DNA of 64,000 nucleotides from Chersky-840 sp963810195 (GTDB taxonomy: Bacteria; Actinomycetota; Acidimicrobiia; Acidimicrobiales; UBA8190), in NCBI GenBank assembly GCA_963810195.1, contig CAWEMO010000001.1, positions 744,001 to 808,000 on the forward strand. The letters are read 5' to 3'. Shown here piece by piece: positions 1 through 8,300 of the stretch. Position numbers and translations under genes: made by a program. The number at the start of each line of letters is the position of its first letter. Positions within the stretch are counted from its first letter, which is position 1. The notes under the pieces are model-generated. The model was given only the letters and a program-made list of their open reading frames with translations, searched no databases and was not told where the DNA came from.

Positions 1-2
1 CG

Positions 3-1067
3 TGGGTGAGAGGCAAAGATCCGTACACCTTCATCGGGCCCCACCAGCACGTCACCGCGCCGCCCGGTGAGCCGGCATACGACGTCTACAACCCGTACCT
101 GCCGCTCATGTCGCTCTTCGGCATCCCACGCAGCACCGACGCGTCGCCCCGGCTCACCGACGCCCGGGTGGCCTTCTCGGTGTTCACCATCGTGGTGGTG
201 GTGGTGGCGATGGCCCTGTGCCGGGGCCCGACCGGTCCCCGGGTCCTGGCCCTCCAGAGCATGACGGTGCTGCCCACCGCCGCCCTCCCCCTGGCCACCG
301 GCGGCGACGACCTCCCCGTGGCGGCGCTCCTGCTGCTGGGCCTGGTGCTGTTGCAACGACGACGACCCCTGTGGGCCGGCGTCGCCCTCGGCGTCGCCGC
401 GTCCATGAAGATCACCGCCTGGCCGCTCGCCGCTCTGGCGTTCCTCGTGGCCCGGGACCGGGACGGGCACCGGGGGCGCCGGCCGTCGCTCGCCGTCGCC
501 GCCGGCATCGTGGGCGTGATGATCCCGGCGGTCCTGCCCACCGCGGCCGAGAACCTCTCTGCGTTCATCGAGAACGTGGTCCGTTTCCCGCTCGGGCTGG
601 CCGGGGTCCAGTCACCCGCCGCCAGCCCGCTGATCGGCCACCTGGTGGTGTCGCTGTTCCCGGGCATCCACCGTGCCTTCACCGTGACCGTGGCCGTCGC
701 CGGTGTGGCGGTGCTCGCCTACGTCCTGGTCCGGCACCGGCCGAAGACCCCGGCGGCGCTGTCGCGCCTCGTCGCATGGGTGATGACGGTGGCGATCCTG
801 CTGGCCCCGGCCACGCGTGTGGGCTACCTCCTCTATCCGGTGGACCTGTTCGTGTGGGCGTGGCTCTTGCGCAGCGAGGACACCGTCGATCCCGTGCCGA
901 CGGAGCCCGAACGCGTCCCGCGCCCGGTCCCCGTGGCCGCCGGGGCCGACGAGCCCTGGGACCCTGACCGGTCCCCCCAAGGCAGCGGGCTCTCGGGGGG
1001 CGTCGGGCTCTGCAGGGGCGGGGCGCTCTCCTCCGGCCCCGCTCAGTCCTGGTCCGACACCGCGTAG
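3..1067 (+). CDS. Polytopic membrane protein, GT87/DUF2029-like glycosyltransferase (5' truncated)
   Basis: The frame is open to the left edge of the window (codon TGG at 3-5, then a possible GTG at 6), so the N-terminus is missing. The visible 354 residues begin with a polar loop containing DPYTF, HQH and VYNPYLP. About seven hydrophobic segments follow, with a KITAWPL motif near residues 135-141 counted from the GTG. This arrangement resembles the polyprenol-phosphate-sugar-dependent mannosyltransferases of GT87/DUF2029, which act in the cytoplasmic membrane. The catalytic Asp of these families normally lies in the missing part, so activity cannot be judged. The C-terminal 40 residues are Gly/Ser/Pro-rich and cytoplasmic. 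The last 25 bases overlap the end of the convergent gene on the minus strand. Confidence 0.6.
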   Translation, partial: WVRGKDPYTFIGPHQHVTAPPGEPAYDVYNPYLPLMSLFGIPRSTDASPRLTDARVAFSVFTIVVVVVAMALCRGPTGPRVLALQSMTVLPTAALPLATGGDDLPVAALLLLGLVLLQRRRPLWAGVALGVAASMKITAWPLAALAFLVARDRDGHRGRRPSLAVAAGIVGVMIPAVLPTAAENLSAFIENVVRFPLGLAGVQSPAASPLIGHLVVSLFPGIHRAFTVTVAVAGVAVLAYVLVRHRPKTPAALSRLVAWVMTVAILLAPATRVGYLLYPVDLFVWAWLLRSEDTVDPVPTEPERVPRPVPVAAGADEPWDPDRSPQGSGLSGGVGLCRGGALSSGPAQSWSDTA

Positions 1068-1765
1068 AGCCGGAGCGTGAACGACGTGGTGCCCGCGCTC
1101 GATGCGGGCACGCTCGAGCCCGGTGCCTGGGCGCCGAAGAACGTGGGCGCCACGGTGACGCCGAGGTCCCATTCGAGCCCGTCGCTGGCGGGGTGCTGCT
1201 CCAGGATCAGGTAGCCGCCCTGCACCTTGGCGGCGGGCCCCTGACTGAGTCGCTGCCAGTGCTCCGACGCGAGCTGGGCCCGGAAGAAGGAGATCACGTC
1301 CTGCTGGGTGGCGGGCACCTCGAACCGCAAGGAACGGTCGTAGAGCTCCACGCCCTGGTTGATCGCCGAGCTCGGCACCGGGGCGGAGCCCTGGGGCACC
1401 GCGATGGCGTCGAGCAGGTCGTCGGGGGGTTGGCCCCCCGTGACGATGGCCCCCAGGAGCGGGCGCGCCGGCACCGCGTGCAGCACGGCGCCACGGGCCG
1501 TGACGACGGACTTCGGGACGGCGGTGGGCCGGCTCTGGCTCCCGCTCAGGACCTCGAGCCCCACGCCCAGGAGGAACAGCACCAGGGTCAGGCCGAGGAC
1601 GACGAGCGCGGGCTTGGTGCTCGGACCGGGGGGCCGGCGTCGGGGCGCGGGCACCGGGTCGTGGGTCGTGTGCCCGTGGCCGTTGCTGTGGGCGTCGACG
1701 GCAGTGGAGGCGGCACCCCGCACGTTCGGGTCGGGGGCACCGGGGAGGTCGTCGGGGCTCGGCAT
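1043..1765 (-). CDS. Hypothetical single-pass membrane-anchored protein
   Basis: 240 residues from an ATG at 1765; earlier in-frame codons exist but would encode unconserved-looking Arg-rich sequence. Residues 1-36 are polar and Pro-rich, residues about 38-57 form one hydrophobic segment, and the rest (about 180 residues) would lie outside the membrane. That domain contains the stretch VISFFRAQLASEHW, reminiscent of small secreted domains in which a loss-of-water-contact helix is followed by a beta sheet, but I cannot name a family. A -10-like TACACT at 1839-1834 would give a leader of about 60 bases. The gene is convergent with the glycosyltransferase and downstream of thiD. Confidence 0.6.
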   Translation of the reverse strand: MPSPDDLPGAPDPNVRGAASTAVDAHSNGHGHTTHDPVPAPRRRPPGPSTKPALVVLGLTLVLFLLGVGLEVLSGSQSRPTAVPKSVVTARGAVLHAVPARPLLGAIVTGGQPPDDLLDAIAVPQGSAPVPSSAINQGVELYDRSLRFEVPATQQDVISFFRAQLASEHWQRLSQGPAAKVQGGYLILEQHPASDGLEWDLGVTVAPTFFGAQAPGSSVPASSAGTTSFTLRLYAVSDQD

Positions 1766-2949
1766 GGGATGGCGCCGCCGGGACCGGGTCGCTGTGCGGG
1801 CGATGCCACGCCCGGCACCACGGTGGCGTGGCAAGTGTAGGACGTCGGTGTGCACGGGCCGCCCGCAGGGTCTCGGCCCCGGGGTAGCGGTGGAGTGTCG
1901 GGCCAACCACGTCGGGTAGGCCTCGGGCGGCGTCTCCGACCCCTCAGAGTGAAACACCTTCTACGAAACGCGTTGACGGCCCTTGGTCGTCGCCCTACAG
2001 TGTCCCCGACACCGAGGCCCGGCAGGGCCCCGGGGGGAGTGCCACCGAGGTCTTGGCCGGGGGCGCTGTGTCTAGGGGGGTGACTCGCCCACCTGTTGGG
2101 CGTCTGCGGGGGCGCGGGCGACGAGCGATCCGCTCGTCGCCCCGCGTCTCCTTCCGGGCCCCACCCGAAGTGGTCGAGCGGGCCGTGGCCCGCACCCAGG
2201 CGCCATGTCGCCGACCCCTGCAGGGCGACGGACACGAATTCCTTGGCCCGGGCCAGCGCGTCCATCAGGTCTGCGCCGAGGGCCAGCAGGGCGGCCGTGG
2301 CGGCCGACAGCGTGCAGCCCGTGCCATGGTCGTTGGGCGAGTTGACCCGGGGCCCGTCGAGGACGTGCACGGTGGCGTCGTGGAAGACGACGTCCGGAGC
2401 GCGCGCTCCCAAGAGGTGGCCTCCCTTCACGATCACCGCCCTGACCCCGGTGTCGGCCAAGCGGCGCGCGGCGCGCACCATGTCGTCGACGTCTGTGACG
2501 GGCGTGTCGGCGAGCAGCGCGGCCTCCCGCATGTTGGGCGTGACCACGAGCGCGTGCGGGAGCAGGAAGCGGCGGTAGGTGGCGACGGCACCCTCGTCGA
2601 GCAACGGGCGCCCGGTCGAGGCGACGAGGACCGGGTCGACGACGAGATTGGGGAGCAGGCCTTGCGCCGCCCACCGTGCCACCGCGGCGACAGTCGCCGA
2701 GGAGGCGAGCATCCCCGTCTTCACCGACGCCACGGGAAGGTCGCAGAGCACGGTCTCGATCTGCAGCTCGACGAAGGCGGGATCGACGACATGGACGCCG
2801 CGCACCTCCGCGCTGTTCTGGGCGGTCACCGCGGTGACGACGCTCGTGCCGAACACTCCGTGGGCGGCGAAGGTCTTCAGGTCGGCCTGGATCCCGGCGC
2901 CCCCACCGGAGTCGGAGCCGGCGATCGTCATGGCCAACGCGGGGTCCAC
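1588..2949 (-). CDS. thiD: Hydroxymethylpyrimidine (phosphate) kinase ThiD, frame without the expected stop
   Basis: ThiD phosphorylates HMP and HMP-P to HMP-PP, the pyrimidine half of thiamine. From a GTG at 2949 the protein shows AMTIAGSDSGGGAGIQADLK, the TGMLAS loop, VVDPVLV, the VTPNMREAALL strand and the NDHGTGCTLSAA anion-hole motif, covering the whole ribokinase-like fold. The family is normally about 260-275 residues, which would place the end near 2130-2140, at the hairpin. Here no in-frame stop occurs until 1588, giving 453 codons whose last 180 are Arg/Pro-rich and overlap the next gene by 178 bases. An indel near the hairpin, real or from sequencing, is the simplest explanation. 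The gene starts 14 bases after thiG. Confidence 0.85.
   Translation of the reverse strand: MDPALAMTIAGSDSGGGAGIQADLKTFAAHGVFGTSVVTAVTAQNSAEVRGVHVVDPAFVELQIETVLCDLPVASVKTGMLASSATVAAVARWAAQGLLPNLVVDPVLVASTGRPLLDEGAVATYRRFLLPHALVVTPNMREAALLADTPVTDVDDMVRAARRLADTGVRAVIVKGGHLLGARAPDVVFHDATVHVLDGPRVNSPNDHGTGCTLSAATAALLALGADLMDALARAKEFVSVALQGSATWRLGAGHGPLDHFGWGPEGDAGRRADRSSPAPPQTPNRWASHPPRHSAPGQDLGGTPPGALPGLGVGDTVGRRPRAVNAFRRRCFTLRGRRRRPRPTRRGWPDTPPLPRGRDPAGGPCTPTSYTCHATVVPGVASPAQRPGPGGAIPCRAPTTSPVPPTRTCGVPPPLPSTPTATATGTRPTTRCPRPDAGPPVRAPSPRSSSSA
1973..2001 (+). promoter_or_regulatory. Strong sigma70-type promoter
   Basis: TTGACG at 1973-1978, a 17-base spacer, and TACAGT at 1996-2001. It points rightwards, away from any annotated plus-strand gene, with a transcription start expected near 2008. 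It is one of the two best two-box promoters in the window; most other promoters show only a -10 box. Confidence 0.6.
2008..2142 (+). ncRNA. Candidate small RNA, antisense to the thiD 3' region
   Basis: Bounded by the promoter at 1973-2001 and the strong hairpin at 2116-2142, giving a transcript of about 135 bases. No plus-strand reading frame of convincing composition starts here. Internal foldable elements include a GCCCA/TGGGC stem-loop at about 2088-2102 and two runs of six G. It matches no RNA family I recognise; the runs of six C on the opposite strand recall the actinobacterial 6C RNA, but the promoter points the other way. Function unknown; it could act on thiD mRNA by base pairing. 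Confidence 0.35.
2116..2142. terminator. 12-bp perfect hairpin
   Basis: Stem GGGCGACGAGCG at 2116-2127, loop ATC at 2128-2130, and its exact complement at 2131-2142. There is no T-tract on either side, which is common for terminators in GC-rich actinobacteria. It sits just beyond the conserved end of ThiD on the minus strand and at the end of the candidate small RNA on the plus strand, so it may serve both directions. Confidence 0.6.
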
Positions 2950-2963
2950 AGCCGCAGCGTAGG

Positions 2964-3743
2964 TCAGAGGTCGGGCATGCCCTCCACGGGGCTCGACGCC
3001 TGCGCCAGGAACCGCCGGGGGATGCGACCGGCCAGCCGCGCCTGGTACCCGGCCTCCACCGCGGCGCGAAACGCCCCGGCCATGCGCGCCGGCTGGCGGG
3101 CGCGGGTGATGGCGGTGGCGACCATGACGCCCGCGCACCCGAGCTCCATCGCCAGAGCGGCGTCCGAAGCCGTCCCGATGCCGGCGTCGAGGACGACGGG
3201 AACCGAGCACTGCTGGGCGATGAGGGCGATGTTGTGCGGGTTCCGTATCCCGAGGCCGCTGCCGATCGGCGAGCCCAGGGGCATGACCGCCGCGCAGCCC
3301 GTCTGCTCGAGGCGACGGGCGAGCACGGGGTCGTCGTTGGTGTAGGGCAGGACCACGAACCCCTGGTCGCACAATTGCTCGGCGGCGTCGAGCAGCTCGA
3401 CGGCGTCGGGGAGCAGGGTGTCCTCGTCCCCGATCACCTCGAGCTTCACCCAGTCCGTCTCGAAGGCCTCGCGTGCGAGCTTGGCGGTGAGCACCGCCTC
3501 GGCGGCGGTGAAGCAGCCCGCGGTGTTGGGAAGCACCCCCACGCGGTGCCGGGCCAGGACCTCGAGGATCCCCCCGCGCGCCGCGGGGTCGACCCTCCGC
3601 AGCGCCACCGTGGCCAGCGACGAGCACGAGGCCTCGAGGACGTCGCCGAGGACCTCGGGGCTCGAGATTCCGCCCGTGCCGAGCACGAGGCGCGACGGCA
3701 AGGTGCGGCCGGCGATGACGAAGTCGGTCGGGTCGTCGGCCAC
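2964..3743 (-). CDS. thiG: Thiazole synthase ThiG
   Basis: 259 residues, the usual ThiG length. The enzyme condenses deoxyxylulose phosphate, dehydroglycine and the sulfur carried by ThiS thiocarboxylate into the thiazole phosphate. The imine-forming lysine is K100 in WVKLEVIGD. NTAGC at 73-77, the phosphate-binding stretch PLGSPIGSGLG, and VVLDAGIGTASDAA are all present in the TIM-barrel order. It begins one base after the thiS stop codon and is followed by thiD, so thiS-thiG-thiD are probably translated from one mRNA. Cytoplasmic. No odd features. Confidence 0.96.
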   Translation of the reverse strand: MADDPTDFVIAGRTLPSRLVLGTGGISSPEVLGDVLEASCSSLATVALRRVDPAARGGILEVLARHRVGVLPNTAGCFTAAEAVLTAKLAREAFETDWVKLEVIGDEDTLLPDAVELLDAAEQLCDQGFVVLPYTNDDPVLARRLEQTGCAAVMPLGSPIGSGLGIRNPHNIALIAQQCSVPVVLDAGIGTASDAALAMELGCAGVMVATAITRARQPARMAGAFRAAVEAGYQARLAGRIPRRFLAQASSPVEGMPDL

Positions 3744-3744
3744 G

Positions 3745-3936
3745 TCAGCCTCCTGCCGCCGCCGTCACGATCTCGATGACGTCGCGAGGCGCCAGGGGCG
3801 TGGTGGTCCACTCGCTGCGCGGCACGACCTCCCGATTGCGCGCCACGGCGATGCCGTCGGGCGAGGTGCACCACGAGGACACGAGGTCGGCGACCGTGGC
3901 ACCGGGCGCGAGGACGCGGGCGGCGCCGTTCACCAT
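3745..3936 (-). CDS. thiS: Sulfur carrier protein ThiS
   Basis: A small ubiquitin-like protein ending in the required GlyGly (TAAAGG), which is adenylated and then thiocarboxylated before donating sulfur to ThiG. I chose the ATG at 3936 (63 residues, starting MVNGAARVLAPG) because it matches the normal family length of about 65. An upstream in-frame GTG at 3999 would add 21 low-complexity Gly/Ala/Asp residues encoded by a short GCATCG/GCACCG repeat. ATVADLV and VVPRSEW are family-typical. Located between thiO and thiG. Confidence 0.9.
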   Translation of the reverse strand: MVNGAARVLAPGATVADLVSSWCTSPDGIAVARNREVVPRSEWTTTPLAPRDVIEIVTAAAGG

Positions 3937-4021
3937 GATCCCGGGCCCGGCATCGGCATCGGCACCGGCACCGGCTCCCTGCCCACGTGTGTCACCCACG
4001 GGGCCAGCATGGCACCCCCGG

Positions 4022-5239
4022 TCAGGTACCGGCGCGCGCCGGCGTGGGGGCGAACCGGCCGGGGCCGAACGGCGCCAGCTCGTCGGGGGGCTCGTCGCCC
4101 GACACGATGGCGGCCACCGTCTCCGCCGTGAGGGGGGCGAGGAGGACCCCCTGGCGGTAGTGGCCCGTCGCCACGACCAGCCCGTCGGCGCCCTCGACCG
4201 ACACCGGCCCCACGATGGGCGCGTTGTCGGGGGAGCCGGGCCGCAGGCCCGCGGCGCTCTCCCCGAGGACCATCTCGGTGATGCCGGGCACCACCCGGTG
4301 CGCGTCCCGCAGCAGTTCGTAGACGGCCCCGGCCGTCACCGTGGTGTCGTAGCCCCGTTCCTCGACGGTGGCACCCACCACGACCGTGCCGTCCTCCCGG
4401 GGCACCACGTAGACCGAGCTGCCCCGGACCATGCCGCGCACGGTCCGTGTCAACACGGGAGCCCGCTCGGACGGCAGCAGGCGCAGGATCTGTCCCTTCA
4501 CGGGGCGCACCGCCGGCACGGCGCCCGCGGGCAGACCCTCGAGCTGGCCCGACCAGCACCCCGCGGCCAGGACGACGGCGCCGGCCCGGAGAGTGGCACC
4601 GCCGGCCAGGCGTACGCCGGTGACCGAGCCGCCCGAGTGGTCGAGCGCGACCGCCCGGTCACGGTGGACGCGCACACCCGCGACCGCTCCCGCATCGAGG
4701 AGTGCGCCCACGAGCAGGCGGTTGTCCACCTGGTGGTCGCCCGGCACCCAGATGGCGGCGCGCACTCCGGGGGCGATGCTCGGCTCGACCTGTCGCGCCC
4801 GGCGGCCCGTCAGCCATTCCACACCGAGTCCGAGTTCGCGCTGGAATGCGTACAACTCCTCCGTCCAGGCCCGGTCGCCGTCGTCGGCGGCCACCACGAG
4901 CGTTCCCGAGGTGCGGTAGCCGACGGGCCGGCCCACGGCACGGCTCAGCTCGCCCGCGAAGGCCGGCCACCGGCGCGCCGACGCCAGGGCCAGGGCCAGG
5001 AGCGGCTCCTCGCCGTGGTGCACCTCGCTCACCGGGGCGAGCATCCCGGCGGCCGCCCACGACGCGCCCTGGCCCGGCGCGGGGTCGACGACGGCCACGG
5101 CCATGCCCCGGGCCGCGATCCTCCACGCCGAGGCGAGGCCGATGACGCCTCCTCCGACGACGACCACGTCGGGCTGGGCTGCGACGTCGCCTCGGCCGGC
5201 GGGCGGCTCGGACGAGGCGGGCTCGCCGGCGGCTTTCAC
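4022..5239 (-). CDS. thiO: Glycine oxidase ThiO
   Basis: 405 residues, FAD-dependent amine oxidase of the DAO family. It oxidises glycine to the imine (dehydroglycine) used by ThiG in aerobic thiamine synthesis. The FAD dinucleotide motif VVVVGGGVIGLASAW lies at 25-39. The DAO-type motifs WAAAGMLAP, the C-terminal LRPGSPDNAPIVGP and the VVATGHYRQGVLLAP flavin loop are all present. The first twenty residues are unconserved, so the start could be slightly downstream. It is first in the thi operon. A minus-strand -10 TAGGAT at 5281-5276 gives a leader of about 30 bases. I looked for a TPP riboswitch in that leader and did not see one. Confidence 0.93.
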   Translation of the reverse strand: MKAAGEPASSEPPAGRGDVAAQPDVVVVGGGVIGLASAWRIAARGMAVAVVDPAPGQGASWAAAGMLAPVSEVHHGEEPLLALALASARRWPAFAGELSRAVGRPVGYRTSGTLVVAADDGDRAWTEELYAFQRELGLGVEWLTGRRARQVEPSIAPGVRAAIWVPGDHQVDNRLLVGALLDAGAVAGVRVHRDRAVALDHSGGSVTGVRLAGGATLRAGAVVLAAGCWSGQLEGLPAGAVPAVRPVKGQILRLLPSERAPVLTRTVRGMVRGSSVYVVPREDGTVVVGATVEERGYDTTVTAGAVYELLRDAHRVVPGITEMVLGESAAGLRPGSPDNAPIVGPVSVEGADGLVVATGHYRQGVLLAPLTAETVAAIVSGDEPPDELAPFGPGRFAPTPARAGT

Positions 5240-5274
5240 GGGTGTCCGTGCGCAGGTGGCCGGTACACGCGAGG

Positions 5275-5281
5275 TATCCTA
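5275..5281. promoter_or_regulatory. Overlapping divergent -10 boxes for gltB and thiO
   Basis: The seven bases TATCCTA read as TATCCT on the plus strand (5275-5280, toward gltB, leader about 70 bases) and as TAGGAT on the minus strand (toward thiO, leader about 30 bases). Sharing one AT-rich core would make the two promoters mutually exclusive. No convincing -35 boxes are visible. Confidence 0.4.
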
Positions 5282-5358
5282 CGGGGGCTGCAGCAGGGCC
5301 AGTGTCGTCCCGGGCGTCAGCCACCCACCTCCGAGTGGCCGATCACGGAGAGACCCGA

Positions 5359-8300
5359 GTGACGACAGCGAAGCACCCTGCATTCTCGACGCATCTACGA
5401 CGCCACCCCGGCGCGCCCTTGTACGACCCGGCGTTCGAGCACGACGCCTGCGGCATCGCGTTGGTGGCCGATCTCCGGGGCCGCAGGAGCCACGGGCTCG
5501 TCCGCCAGGCGCTCACGGCGCTGGAGCACCTGGCTCACCGGGGGGCGACGGGGGCCGAGGTGGCCACGGGTGACGGGGCCGGCATCCTCGTGCAGGTTCC
5601 CCACCGGTTCCTGGCTGGCTCGCTGGGCCTGGACCTCCCCGACCCCGGTGGCTACGCGGCGGGCATGGTGTTCCTGCCCGTCGACGGGGACGACGCCGCC
5701 AAGGCCCGTCGGCAGATCGAGGAGATCGCCGCCGAGGAGGGCCTGGCCGTCCTGGGGTGGCGCGAGGTCCCCGTCGAGCCCGGCTGCCTGGGTGCCTCGG
5801 CGCGCCGGGCCATGCCGTCGATGGCCCAGGTGGTGGTGGTCCCCACCGGCTCTGCCCGGGGCCACGCACCCGACGCAGGGGACGCCCTGGCGCTGGATCG
5901 GCTCGCCTTCTGCCTGCGCAAGCGCGTCGAGCACGAGGTGCACGGCGTGTACGTGTCCTCGTTGTCGGCGCGCACCCTCGTCTACAAGGGCATGCTCACC
6001 CCGCACCAGCTGGGGGAGTTCTTCCCCGACCTCTCCGACCCGATCTTCGACAGCGGGCTGGCGCTCGTGCACTCGCGTTTTTCGACCAACACCTTCCCGT
6101 CGTGGCCTCTCGCCCACCCCTACCGCTACCTGGCCCACAACGGCGAGATCAACACCTTGCGGGGGAACCGGAACTGGATGCGCGCCCGCGAAGCGTTGCT
6201 GGCGAGCGACCTGATCCCCGGGGACCTCGAGCGGTTGTTCCCCGTCTGCGATCCCGACGGGAGCGACTCGGCGTCGTTCGACGAGGTGCTCGAACTGCTC
6301 CATCTGGGCGGGCGGAGCCTGCCCCACGCCGTGCTGATGATGATCCCCGAGGCGTGGGAGAACCACTCCGCCATGGACCCGGCGCGCCGGGCCTTCTACC
6401 GGTACCACGCGTCGCTCATGGAGCCGTGGGACGGCCCGGCGGGGGTCGTCTTCACCGACGGCACGGTGGCGGGCGGGGTCCTCGACCGCAACGGGCTGCG
6501 TCCGGCCCGGTACTGGGTCACCGACGACGGGCTCGTGGTGCTCGCTTCCGAAGTGGGCGTCCTCGACATCGATCCCGCCAGGGTGGTGCGCAAGGGCCGC
6601 CTGCAACCCGGCCGGATGTTCCTGGTCGACACCGCCCAGGGGCGCATCGTCGACGACGACGAGATCAAGGCGCAGCTCGCCGCCGAGCACCCCTACGACC
6701 AGTGGTTGGCAGCCGGGCAGGTCACGTTGGGGGACCTGCCGCCGAGGACGATGCTCACCCCGCAACACGCGTCGGTCGTGACCCATCAGGAGCTGTTCGG
6801 CTACACGAACGAGGAGCTGCGGCTCATCCTGGCTCCCATGGCCATGACCGGTGGCGAGGCGCTGGGGTCGATGGGCCACGACGCCGCCATCGCTGCGCTG
6901 TCGGAGCGGCCGCGCCTCATCTTCGACTACTTCACCCAGTTGTTCGCGCAGGTGACCAATCCTCCGCTCGACGCCATCCGCGAGGAGCTCGTCACCTCGA
7001 GCCGCTCGAAGCTCGGGCCCGAAGGGAACCTGCTCGAGCCCGACGCCGCGTCGTGCCGGCAGATCATCCTGCCGTACCCCGTCATCGACAACGACGAGCT
7101 GGCCAAGCTGGCGTACGTCAACGAGCACGGGGAGACGCCGGGATACCAGGCCTTCGCCATCGACGGGCTGTTCGACCCGACCGGAGGGGGCGAAGCGTTG
7201 CGGGCGGCCATCGAGGACGTGCGCAGGCGGGTGAGCATCGCCATCGCCCTCGGATCGAACGTCATCATCCTCTCCGACCGCAACTCCAACGCGCGCCTGG
7301 CCCCCATTCCGTCGTTGCTCCTCACCGCGGCCGTCCACGAGCACCTTGTCCGGGAGAAGTCGCGCACGCGTGTCGGCCTGGTGATCGAGTGCGGTGACGC
7401 CCGGGAGGTGCACCACATCGCGCTGCTCATCGGGTACGGCGCCTCGGCGGTGAACCCGTATCTCGCCTTCGAGACCCTCGACGACGTCATCGCCCACAAG
7501 ACCCTCCTCGAAGGGGTCTCGCCCCGCCAGGCGCGGACCAACTACATCAAGGCGTCGTGCAAGGGCGTGATCAAGATCATGTCCAAGATGGGCGTGTCGA
7601 CGGTGGCGTCGTACACCGGGGCCCAGATCTTCGAGGCGGTGGGTCTCGCCCCCGAGGTCGTCGACGAGTACTTCACGGGCACGGTGAGCCGAATCGGGGG
7701 TGTGGGCCTCGACGTGCTCGCCCAGGAGGTCGCGGCGCGTCACCGCCTGGCCCATCTCGAGCGCCGCAGCGAACGTGCGCATCGCGAGCTCGAGGTGGGT
7801 GGCGAGTACCAGTGGCGCCGCGAAGGTGAGGTCCACCTCTTCAACCCCAAGACCGTGTTCAAGCTCCAGCACGCCACCCGGGCCAAGCGCTACGACATCT
7901 TCAAGGAGTACACGAAGCTGGTGGACGACCAGGCGCAGCACCTGGCGACGCTGCGCGGCCTGCTCCGCCTGCGTGAAGGCGTCCAGTCCCCGGTGCCGGT
8001 GGACGAGGTCGAGCCTGTCTCGGAGATCGTCAAGCGTTTCGCCACCGGCGCCATGTCGTACGGGTCGATCTCCGCCGAGGCGCACGAGACGCTCGCCATC
8101 GCCATGAACCGCCTGGGCGGCAAGTCCAACACCGGGGAAGGGGGCGAAGACGCCGAGCGCTACGTCCCGGACGCCAACGGCGACCTGCGCCGCAGCGCCA
8201 TCAAGCAGGTCGCCTCGGCCCGCTTCGGAGTCACGAGCGAGTACCTGGTGAACGCGGACGACCTCCAGATCAAGATCGCCCAAGGGGCCAAGCCCGGCGA

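Noticed and set aside
2008..2142. 6C RNA on the minus strand
   Set aside because: Two runs of six C occur on that strand, but the promoter and hairpin order indicate transcription from the plus strand, and I cannot fold the two C-loop hairpins of the 6C family.
5240..5358. Possible TPP riboswitch in front of thiO
   Set aside because: The minus strand has a GGGTGGCTGACG stretch and a CGTAGGAT end that recall the THI element, but the conserved CTGAGA and CCTGAT...GGATAAT-type cores are missing, and the leader downstream of the -10 is only about 30 bases.
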